The notes under the pieces are model-generated. The model saw nothing but the letters and a program-made list of their open reading frames with translations. It searched no databases and was not told the DNA's origin. A DNA stretch of 21,359 bases from JBFGJY01 sp041576975. GTDB lineage: Bacteria; Pseudomonadota; Gammaproteobacteria; UBA4575. The stretch lies in the NCBI GenBank assembly GCA_041576975.1, contig JBFGJY010000043.1, positions 1 through 21,359 on the forward strand, written 5' to 3'. Positions 8,410 to 15,179 of the stretch are shown one piece after another (within the stretch, counting starts at the first letter, position 1; every line of letters begins with the position of its first letter). Both the position numbers and the translations under genes were made by a program.

Positions 8410-8820
8410 TCACTCAACTTGAATGCTTTCAATATACTCTATTATGTTACTGATTCGCTTATCTACCGCTGCCTCATCACCTTCTATTGTGCGAAAACGC
8501 TCACCCCAAATCGGCATTTCTTGTCCATGAAAATCGCTCACTCTACGGCCATCGATAATATTGTAGACAGCCGTTTCAGGAAATGAACCTCCGTTTTTTT
8601 TACTAAGCAATGTAAGATCTTTCGGTGGCATCGCGAGTTGCTTAGCCATGGGGCCATTTCCTTTACCATCAACTCCATGGCAATCAGCACAATTATTTAT
8701 ATAGTCATCTGCACCGAGATAATGCTTTTCTGTGGGTTCCGCATGAAGAGATGTTTGTAATGATAGAGCTAGCACTCCAATCACTACTGTTGCATTTAAA
8801 ATTTCACTTATTATTTTCAT
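8410..8820 (-). CDS. exported monohaem cytochrome c, class I
   Basis: A 136-residue periplasmic electron carrier. It has an N-terminal signal peptide (hydrophobic core at residues 10-22, likely cleavage after LHA at 27), a haem attachment motif CADCH at 44-48, the typical GKGNGPMAKQL loop, MPPKDLTLL, and a likely axial methionine M102 in EMPIWGERF. Domain size and motif order are those of small one-haem cytochromes c. The gene lies 24 nt downstream of another cytochrome gene on the same strand, so the two are probably one operon and may exchange electrons or serve the same partner. The ribosome binding site is weak. The redox partner is not identifiable from the neighbours. Confidence 0.88.
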   Translation of the reverse strand: MKIISEILNATVVIGVLALSLQTSLHAEPTEKHYLGADDYINNCADCHGVDGKGNGPMAKQLAMPPKDLTLLSKKNGGSFPETAVYNIIDGRRVSDFHGQEMPIWGERFRTIEGDEAAVDKRISNIIEYIESIQVE

Positions 8821-8844
8821 TTGCCAAGTTGTCTCATAATTGGA

Positions 8845-9282
8845 TTACTGCGTTTGGATTTCCTCAAGATATAAGATCAGTTCAAATATCCGGCCGAGCA
8901 CATATGTCCTTGTAAATCTATCATACAAATATAAAACACTTTCATGATCAAATCGATCTCCCCAGACTGGCATCTCACTTGGTCTATGGTGTTTTATTTC
9001 ATTACTACCTTCTATGATTTGAAAGATGGTTCTAGTTGAAAATTTTACGTCATTTTGCATTTGCAGCAAATTTAGGGTTGAAGGTTTAACAAGTAATTTT
9101 GATGCATAAACACCATCTTCCTTATCATTATCTCCATGACAAAGCGCACACGAACGCATATATTCTTGTTTACCAGCAGCTATTGTGTCTTGTGGCTCTT
9201 GGCATATCCCTATGTCTATTAACCCAAGGAAGATTATTGGAACCAAACCTACCGCTGAAACCATCCTTAATAGCATATACAT
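8845..9282 (-). CDS. exported monohaem cytochrome c, paralogue of 18329-18766
   Basis: A 145-residue small cytochrome c with an N-terminal signal sequence (hydrophobic residues about 10-26, ending near GICQE), haem motif CALCH at 45-49 and probable axial methionine M104 in EMPVWGDRF. It is the same length as the cytochrome encoded at 18329-18766 and identical at 97 of 145 positions by my hand count, with no gaps. This copy has lost several residues common in the family: the usual GKGDG after the haem motif is DKEDG, and the HGP before the methionine is HRP. That may mean relaxed selection or a changed redox potential. It is the first gene of a two-cytochrome unit with 8410-8820. Confidence 0.88.
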   Translation of the reverse strand: MYMLLRMVSAVGLVPIIFLGLIDIGICQEPQDTIAAGKQEYMRSCALCHGDNDKEDGVYASKLLVKPSTLNLLQMQNDVKFSTRTIFQIIEGSNEIKHHRPSEMPVWGDRFDHESVLYLYDRFTRTYVLGRIFELILYLEEIQTQ

Positions 9283-9552
9283 AGATTCATATTTCTTGAA
9301 TCAATTCATTCTTATTTGAAAATTACCCCATGTGTTCTAGCTAAACACGGTCATCATGTTTTGAAAGCATGTCCTTTGTAATCGAAAATGTTAAAGTTGG
9401 GTAGACATATAAGGCCATATTCACATGCTAAAGGTTATTAATTAAATGTTCGTTTTTAAGCGATCGAATTTGTGTAAATAATTTAGCATTAAATTATACA
9501 ACCTGTTTTTGTTGTGCAAGCGTATTTTAATAACTTATGATGTAAATCTTCA

Positions 9553-10125
9553 TTATCTCTTCAATTTCGTATGTTGTGATATATCATTTGCAATCCTTCT
9601 CGCATACTCGATGTATCTTTGATGAAATTCATTGCCGATTTCTTTTTCAATTTCTTCGAATTTGCTAACTAGTGCATCCTGCTGATCTTTGCCAAGCATT
9701 TCTTTAATCATAGGAAAGACTATCGTATCTTCTCTATACATGTGTCCTGGGTATAACCTTGGTATTGACAAAAGAGAGTCCATCACTGTTTTTCGACTCC
9801 CAGGTTTATTTTCCACATAATCTTTTATTGATTGTGCTAGTTGCGAGATCAGTTTTCTGCCAAATTGATGCTCGTCTCTCAGGGCTTTCAGACGGCAATT
9901 TATCGCCTTATTTCCTGCTTTTTCCAAAGCGGGGAATAAAATATCTTCTTCTTTATGATGGTGATATCCATCCACAAACTGTTGCGCAAACTCGACAATT
10001 CCCAAAAGTGTCTCGGGGGGAACGGCCTCACCATTTTCGAGCATTTCTGCTAAGGAGTTACTAGCATGGACTACTTTTAAAATGACTTTATGTTCTTCCG
10101 TTAGGATATCCGCTGCTGTCTTCAT
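9553..10125 (-). CDS. hemerythrin HHE-domain protein
   Basis: A 190-residue cytoplasmic four-helix protein with a hemerythrin-type di-iron site. Candidate ligands, in order, are H12 (EEHKVI), H56 or H57 with E60 (HHHKEEDILFP), H86 (RDEHQFGR), and H128 with E132 (GHMYREDTIVFP). This is the complete HHE set, and the family binds O2, NO or senses iron and oxygen. I start it at the ATG at 10125, preceded by GAGA at a workable distance; a TTG at 10146 has no ribosome binding site. It is transcribed alone, upstream of two cytochrome genes on the same strand but separated from them by 270 nt. A role in oxygen or nitric oxide handling is a family-level inference. Confidence 0.87.
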   Translation of the reverse strand: MKTAADILTEEHKVILKVVHASNSLAEMLENGEAVPPETLLGIVEFAQQFVDGYHHHKEEDILFPALEKAGNKAINCRLKALRDEHQFGRKLISQLAQSIKDYVENKPGSRKTVMDSLLSIPRLYPGHMYREDTIVFPMIKEMLGKDQQDALVSKFEEIEKEIGNEFHQRYIEYARRIANDISQHTKLKR

Positions 10126-10502
10126 TATTTTTCTCAACTTTTGCAAGATTGCGTAATAACAAGTTTAGATTTGAGTCTGATCTCAACGGATCTCCATTTC
10201 TTTGATCCCGAGCAATTATGCTGGTATTTGTTTTGATGTAATGTGCCAATTTGAGTTTCAATGGCCTTATTTCACCAATGGGTGTATCGTCGAGTGCATT
10301 ATGGTAAAAGAATAGAAAAGCAGTATTTTTAAATACGGATTTATGAAGTAAGTTTTATAGAAGAAACTTAATTGACCTTTAATCAGAATCAAATTTTATT
10401 GATGAAATCACAAGCATACTTCGAGACAAGAACAAACGATTGACACTGTACGTGTGAGATCAACAATTAATATGATGACCCTTAAACATTCTGATATGAA
10501 CA
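10126..10502. other. intergenic region between divergent genes
   Basis: A 377-nt gap between the minus-strand hemerythrin gene and the plus-strand glycosyltransferase operon, so it must hold at least two promoters. I see one short dyad (10171-10186) and a TTGACA at 10440-10445 without a convincing -10 partner at normal spacing. I also see a 13-codon frame (ATG at 10472, stop at 10511-10513) overlapping the glycosyltransferase start. No RNA gene or repeat copy is recognisable. Confidence 0.4.
10171..10186. promoter_or_regulatory. dyad TTGAG-N6-CTCAA upstream of hemerythrin gene
   Basis: Perfect five-base arms separated by six bases, centred about 53 bases upstream of the hemerythrin start codon. 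It resembles a CRP/FNR-type half-site pair, but the spacing is N6 and not N4, so it is only a candidate operator. Confidence 0.2.
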
Positions 10503-11672
10503 ATGGAACGTAAGAGCTTGAGATTAGCAAGTTCACCCAAGTTGGGATTCGTCAGCACGTACCCGCCGACCATATGTGGATTGGCGAAATTTTCACATTC
10601 ATTAGTAAGCGCAATTCGAAAATCACGCGGTGAAAACGACTCTACAAGAATAGTGCGTGTGGTAAATGAGCTTGATCGGTTTAAGGAAGTAGACCGTGAC
10701 ATTGTATCTTTTTTGGATCCAAGCTGTACAGCGTCAATTCTAGATTCAGTGGAATCGCTGAATAATTTAGATCTAGCAGTCATCCAACACGAGTTCGGTA
10801 TATTCGGGCCAAACGATGGTGATGCTGTACTCACAATACTAGAAAATATAAATATACCTACGATCATAGTTTTGCACACGGTACCTGCATGTCCGACTGA
10901 ACAGCAACGAAAAATATTGCAAGGTATATTAAAGCTAGGCGACAAAATAGTAGTGCTCTCCAAAGCTGCGCATGCTGGTTTGGAGAAAAACTATCAAATT
11001 AACAAGAAAAAAGTTCACATAATCCCACATGGCGCTCATGTCTATGACGGTAATGAAAAGCGTATTAGCAACCGACCTAGTATCTTAACGTGGGGATTAA
11101 TTGGCCCAAGCAAAGGTATTGAATGGGGCATTCGCGCATTACCTCATCTATGCAGTATTAAACCGACCCCCTTATACACGGTATGGGGCCAAACGCATCC
11201 CAATGTATTTGCTAGAGAAGGTGAACAGTATCGCAACTACCTAGTATCACTCTCTAAAGAATTGAATGTTGAAGACATGTTAGAAATTCATGGTGAATAT
11301 TTGGACGATGACTCTCTATGGGCCATTGTTGCAAATACGGATGTGGTATTACTCCCTTATGAGTCGAGCGAGCAAGTTACCTCAGGTGTTTTGATAGATG
11401 CAGTCGCGGCGGGAAAGCCAGTGGTCGCAACGCGTTTTCCTCACGCAATAGAATTACTATCCAATGGGGGCGGGTTGCTCGTACCCCATAAGGATCCATT
11501 AACAATGGCTTCAGCGTTACATCAATTGCTTACGAATGCTAATGCAAGACAGTCGGCTCAACAGCAGGCTCAACGTGTGGCTGCATCTTTGGATTGGTCT
11601 ATTGTTGCGGGGCAATATGAGCAATTAATACACGAGGTGCTTAGCTCTACTACAGCGAGTGCGGTAGCATGA
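10503..11672 (+). CDS. glycosyltransferase, GT4-like
   Basis: A 389-residue soluble GT-B fold glycosyltransferase. The N-terminus has the acceptor-domain glycine loop in LGFVSTYPPTICGLAKFSHSL, and the C-terminal half has the donor-domain pattern ANTDVVLLPYESSEQVTSG followed by VLIDAVAAGKPVVATRFPHA and GGGLLVPHKDP. These are the landmarks of family GT4-type retaining enzymes, which use nucleotide sugars. The sugar is not readable, but the neighbours point to mannose: a phosphomannose-isomerase-like domain and two GH130 genes follow. It is the first gene of a five-gene unit, with a 4-nt ATGA overlap to the next. The start codon has no clear Shine-Dalgarno sequence. The first recognisable strand starts only about a dozen residues in, so the start cannot lie much further downstream. 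Confidence 0.85.
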   Translation: MERKSLRLASSPKLGFVSTYPPTICGLAKFSHSLVSAIRKSRGENDSTRIVRVVNELDRFKEVDRDIVSFLDPSCTASILDSVESLNNLDLAVIQHEFGIFGPNDGDAVLTILENINIPTIIVLHTVPACPTEQQRKILQGILKLGDKIVVLSKAAHAGLEKNYQINKKKVHIIPHGAHVYDGNEKRISNRPSILTWGLIGPSKGIEWGIRALPHLCSIKPTPLYTVWGQTHPNVFAREGEQYRNYLVSLSKELNVEDMLEIHGEYLDDDSLWAIVANTDVVLLPYESSEQVTSGVLIDAVAAGKPVVATRFPHAIELLSNGGGLLVPHKDPLTMASALHQLLTNANARQSAQQQAQRVAASLDWSIVAGQYEQLIHEVLSSTTASAVA

Positions 11673-12739
11673 AACTCCCTCAGCCTAATTTCCAACATCT
11701 TTTTAGATTATCAGATGACACAGGAATACTGGAACATGCATTACTGTGTGTTCCGCGACTTGAGCATGGTTATTGCGTTGATGATGTTGCGCGCGCCTTA
11801 ATTGTCGTTTGCCGTGAAAAGAGCGTGTCACCTGATATGATTGATTTGGCAGGACGATACTTAGCATTTTTAAAGTACGCGATGCGAGTTGACGGTAAGT
11901 TTCACAATAGACTTTCTTATCAACGAGAGTGGTTAGATGATATTGGATCGGATGATTGCCAAGGACGTGCATTATGGGCGCTAGGCACTGCTGCAACTAT
12001 GGCTCCGACACAAGAATTACGTGATATCGCGTATCATATGTTTGACGAGGCCAGTACAGAATTTTGTTCTCCACACCTTCGATCCAACGCATTTGCAGCA
12101 CTGGGGGCTACCAAATTTTTGGAATTTTATTCAAAGCATAAACAGGCAGCTGAACTACTTGAAAGTGCAACCCACAAAATAATCAGTTGTATTAAACCCA
12201 TTAGCAAGCACTGGCTGTGGCCTGAAACTCGTCTCACATATGACAACGCCCGTATACCTCAGGCATTAATTGCAGCTGGTAAAATTCTTGAAAAGCCATC
12301 GACTTTATCCAAAGGCCTATTGTTACTCGATTGGTTAGTCGGCATCGAGTGGCGCCGGACACACTTCAGTTTCACACCAGTGGATGGTAGAGGAGTTGAT
12401 GACTCAAAGCCCAAGTTTGATCAACAGCCAGTGGAAGCTGCGGCAACGACAGAAGCTTGTGCTGAGTCATACTTAGTAACGAAAAATATCATTTGGGCGC
12501 AACGTGCAATAACTGCTGCTAATTGGTTTCTCGGTGCGAATGATATAGGCGTGAGTCTGTACAATCGCAAAACAGGAGGATGTTTCGATGGGTTACACGA
12601 GGATCGAGTAAATCGAAATCAAGGAGCGGAATCTACGATTTCATGTATTTGCGCATTTCAGCGAGGTCGTGATGTCTTACAGTTGCGATCTATGTATCAA
12701 GAAAAAGAAGATGAGCAGCAATTAAAAACTAATTTTTAA
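11669..12739 (+). CDS. (alpha/alpha)6-barrel-like carbohydrate protein
   Basis: A 356-residue, mostly helical soluble protein with no signal peptide. It starts DDTGILEHALLCVPRLEHGYCVDDVARAL and ends with GCFDGLHEDRVNRNQGAES, a pattern I associate with proteins often named 'glycosyltransferase' in databases because they sit next to or are fused with GT4 enzymes. Repeating helix pairs, many aromatic residues and conserved acidic pairs (EHGYCVDD; PETRLTYDNAR) resemble six-hairpin glycosidases. It could process or bind the product of the flanking glycosyltransferases. It overlaps the upstream gene by 4 nt and lies 11 nt before the next, so it is firmly part of the operon. No catalytic activity can be assigned by reading alone. 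Confidence 0.72.
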   Translation: MKLPQPNFQHLFRLSDDTGILEHALLCVPRLEHGYCVDDVARALIVVCREKSVSPDMIDLAGRYLAFLKYAMRVDGKFHNRLSYQREWLDDIGSDDCQGRALWALGTAATMAPTQELRDIAYHMFDEASTEFCSPHLRSNAFAALGATKFLEFYSKHKQAAELLESATHKIISCIKPISKHWLWPETRLTYDNARIPQALIAAGKILEKPSTLSKGLLLLDWLVGIEWRRTHFSFTPVDGRGVDDSKPKFDQQPVEAAATTEACAESYLVTKNIIWAQRAITAANWFLGANDIGVSLYNRKTGGCFDGLHEDRVNRNQGAESTISCICAFQRGRDVLQLRSMYQEKEDEQQLKTNF

Positions 12740-12750
12740 ATTAAATAAAG

Positions 12751-14112
12751 ATGCGTATTGCAATGCTTGCCCCTATAGCTTGGCGCACGCCACCATTACA
12801 CTATGGGCCTTGGGAAAGTATAGTTTCACTATTAACCGAAGGATTAGTATCTCGTGGCTATGAAGTTACCCTGTTCGCAACTGGTGATTCGATAACCAAT
12901 GGAAAACTCCATGCGGTTTGTCCACAAGGTTACGAAGAAGATCGATCGCTGGAACCCAAAGTATGGGAATGTCTGCACATTTCCGAGCTTTTTGAATATG
13001 CAAATGAATTCGACATCATACATAACCATTTTGACTTTTTACCTTTAACTTATTCCCAACTGATCGATACTTCAGTTGTTACTACTATACATGGGTTTTC
13101 ATCGAGGGCGATTTTATCTGTTTACAAGAAATACAATGGTAAAGTCACTTATGTTGCTATCAGCGATGCCGATCGGTCACCCGAGCTCGATTACATCGCA
13201 ACAATCTATCATGGAATTAATCTAGAACAGTTTGATTTTCGGGCGGTGCCAGAGGATTACTTAATATTTTTTGGCAGAATTCACCATGATAAAGGCGTCA
13301 AGGAAGCACTCGAGATCGCTAGGGCGTGTAATAAAAAATTAATCTTGGCTGGAATCATTCAAGATGAAGATTATTATAAAATATCTGTTGAACCTTATCT
13401 AGATAACGATAATGCAGTGTATGTAGGCAGTGTGGATCCAGTACAACGCAGCCAGCTTCTTGGTAAAGCAAGTGCTCTATTGCATCCTATAAATTTTAAC
13501 GAACCATTTGGGTTGTCAGTTATTGAGGCAATGGCATGTGGTACACCAGTGATTGCTTTTAATAAAGGTAGCATGCCCGAACTTATCGATAATGGTGTTA
13601 ATGGTTTCTTGGTGGAAACAGTGGAAGAAGCTAAGGACGCTATTCAACACATAAACGAAATTGACCGAACTCAGTGTCGTCGACATGTTGAAGTACATTT
13701 CACTAGTGACAAAATGATTGAAAATTATATTGATGTTTACGAAGAAGTGTATGCAAAATCCAAACGCGAAGCTCATCGCCCGTGGGGTTACTATAAGGTG
13801 TTGGCGGATGAGAGTAATTACAAAAGCAAAGAAATTGTTGTGTTTCCAGGTAAGCGATTAAGCCTACAAAGGCATCGTCAACGCTCTGAGCATTGGTACA
13901 TTCTCAATGGTCAGGCTGAGGTTACGCTTGATAGCAAAACATTAACGCTTTCACCTGGACAAGCAGTAGACATCCCGAAAGGTGCATTGCACCGTATTGC
14001 AAATTTGGGTACCAGTGATATGCATTTCATTGAAGTCCAAACAGGAAATTATTTTGGAGAAGATGATATTGAACGAGTAGAAGATGATTTTGGAAGGGCG
14101 TTAGCTGAGTAG
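12751..14112 (+). CDS. GT4 glycosyltransferase fused to type II phosphomannose isomerase cupin
   Basis: A two-domain, 453-residue protein. Residues 1 to about 335 are a GT4 glycosyltransferase: PPLHYGPWESIVSLLTEGL at the N-terminus, and the donor-site E-x7-E pair E251/E259 in EPFGLSVIEAMACGTPVIAF. Residues 342-453 are a cupin like the C-terminal part of type II phosphomannose isomerase/ManC. It shows RPWGYYKVL, metal ligands Q373, H375, E380 and H414 (LQRHRQRSEHW; ALHRI), and the closing EVQTGNYFGEDDIERVEDDFGR. ManC itself has a nucleotidyltransferase before this cupin; here a glycosyltransferase takes its place. The cupin would interconvert mannose-6-P and fructose-6-P or recognise a mannose derivative, while the GT domain transfers a sugar, probably mannosyl. 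There are 50 nt to the next gene. The ribosome binding site is weak. Confidence 0.88.
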   Translation: MRIAMLAPIAWRTPPLHYGPWESIVSLLTEGLVSRGYEVTLFATGDSITNGKLHAVCPQGYEEDRSLEPKVWECLHISELFEYANEFDIIHNHFDFLPLTYSQLIDTSVVTTIHGFSSRAILSVYKKYNGKVTYVAISDADRSPELDYIATIYHGINLEQFDFRAVPEDYLIFFGRIHHDKGVKEALEIARACNKKLILAGIIQDEDYYKISVEPYLDNDNAVYVGSVDPVQRSQLLGKASALLHPINFNEPFGLSVIEAMACGTPVIAFNKGSMPELIDNGVNGFLVETVEEAKDAIQHINEIDRTQCRRHVEVHFTSDKMIENYIDVYEEVYAKSKREAHRPWGYYKVLADESNYKSKEIVVFPGKRLSLQRHRQRSEHWYILNGQAEVTLDSKTLTLSPGQAVDIPKGALHRIANLGTSDMHFIEVQTGNYFGEDDIERVEDDFGRALAE

Positions 14113-14162
14113 TAATTCACATTCCTATTTATATGTATGAAACTTTTTACTCATAGAATATT

Positions 14163-15107
14163 GTGAAGAATTTTGTTGCCAACGTTGTTAAACGGCATAC
14201 TGAAAATCCTATTCTTACCAAAGACAACGTACCTTATCCTGTAGCCACGGTCCACAATGCTGGGATTGTTAAGTATAAAGGGCGTTACATTATGCTTTTC
14301 AGATCGCATCAATTAAACGGACGCTCCATTATTGGCAGGGCTGATAGTGACGACGGGTATACGTTCGACGTTCACCCGGAGCCATTTTTGAAGCCAGCGA
14401 CGGATGGCCAATTTGCTGAATATGAAGAATATGGAGTCGAGGATCTTCGAATTTGTCATATAGAAGATGAATTTCTCCTAACGTATAGCATGTATTCCCG
14501 TCATGGTGTGCGCATCGGGCTTGCGCGTACCTATAATTTTGAGACCGTGGAGCGCGTCGCAGTTATTACGCAAGCTGATTGTCGTAACATTGTCATCTTT
14601 CCAGAAAAGTTTAACGGTCGCTATGTACGCTTGGATCGACCACATTCTGAAATTTCGTCATGGTCAATCTGGATATCGTATTCTCCAGATCTTCTTCATT
14701 GGGGTGATTCACGAATAATAATGAAACCGATTCCTTATCATTGGGACGAGATGAAGATAGGGCCCGGTGCGACTCCTTTTAAAACCACAAGTGGATGGCT
14801 GCATATCTATCATGGTGTATTTAAAACAATGGGAGGAGCTGTCTATCGTCTTGGTGTAGCGCTTCATGAACTTCATGATCCATCTCGAATTGTCGGTGTA
14901 TCCGATCAATGGATCCTGCAGCCAGAGGCACCGTGGGAAGTGAGCGGCTATGTACCCAATGTTGTTTTTACTTGCGGCGCCATTCCAGAAGATGACGGAA
15001 CAGTTAAGATTTACTGGGGTGGTGCAGATACTGTCATGTGCGTAGGGTCCGCAAGAATTGATACACTTGTGCAGTTATGTAAGGCAAACAAAAGAGTACT
15101 TTTGTAA
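14163..15107 (+). CDS. GH130 family beta-mannoside phosphorylase or mannosidase
   Basis: A 314-residue, five-bladed beta-propeller enzyme of family GH130. GVEDLRI at residues 91-97 carries the candidate catalytic aspartate D94. The arginine-rich stretch NGRYVRLDRP (R153, R156, R159) and HIYHGV (H214, H217) lie where GH130 phosphorylases bind phosphate. IGPGATP and SGYVPNVVFTCG are further family hallmarks. No signal peptide is present, so it acts in the cytoplasm. GH130 members cleave beta-1,4- or beta-1,2-mannosides; with phosphate they release mannose-1-phosphate. The retained arginines favour a phosphorylase over a hydrolase, but I cannot fix the linkage. The start is a GTG with no good Shine-Dalgarno sequence. 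It follows a glycosyltransferase with a phosphomannose-isomerase-like domain and precedes a second, larger GH130. Confidence 0.88.
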   Translation: MKNFVANVVKRHTENPILTKDNVPYPVATVHNAGIVKYKGRYIMLFRSHQLNGRSIIGRADSDDGYTFDVHPEPFLKPATDGQFAEYEEYGVEDLRICHIEDEFLLTYSMYSRHGVRIGLARTYNFETVERVAVITQADCRNIVIFPEKFNGRYVRLDRPHSEISSWSIWISYSPDLLHWGDSRIIMKPIPYHWDEMKIGPGATPFKTTSGWLHIYHGVFKTMGGAVYRLGVALHELHDPSRIVGVSDQWILQPEAPWEVSGYVPNVVFTCGAIPEDDGTVKIYWGGADTVMCVGSARIDTLVQLCKANKRVLL

Positions 15108-15179
15108 ATAAATTAATAATTGCTCTCAATTGGACAAGCTAGATTTTCATAATAATTATTCAAATTTAGGAATTTATAA

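Noticed and set aside
8320..8586. Plus-strand frame of 88 codons across the cytochrome c gene
   Set aside because: It is antisense to a cytochrome with CADCH and a signal peptide, and its product is low-complexity hydrophobic without a ribosome binding site.
10440..10470. TTGACA as a sigma70 -35 box for the glycosyltransferase operon
   Set aside because: At 16-19 base spacing no sequence resembles TATAAT, so the hexamer alone is not enough.
10472..10513. Thirteen-codon frame (MMTLKHSDMNNGT) before the first glycosyltransferase, a possible leader peptide
   Set aside because: No ribosome binding site, no codon run or attenuator hairpins; short frames like this are expected by chance.
10460..10963. 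Minus-strand frame of 167 codons overlapping the first glycosyltransferase
   Set aside because: Serine/threonine-rich antisense product; the plus-strand frame carries clear GT4 motifs over the same bases.
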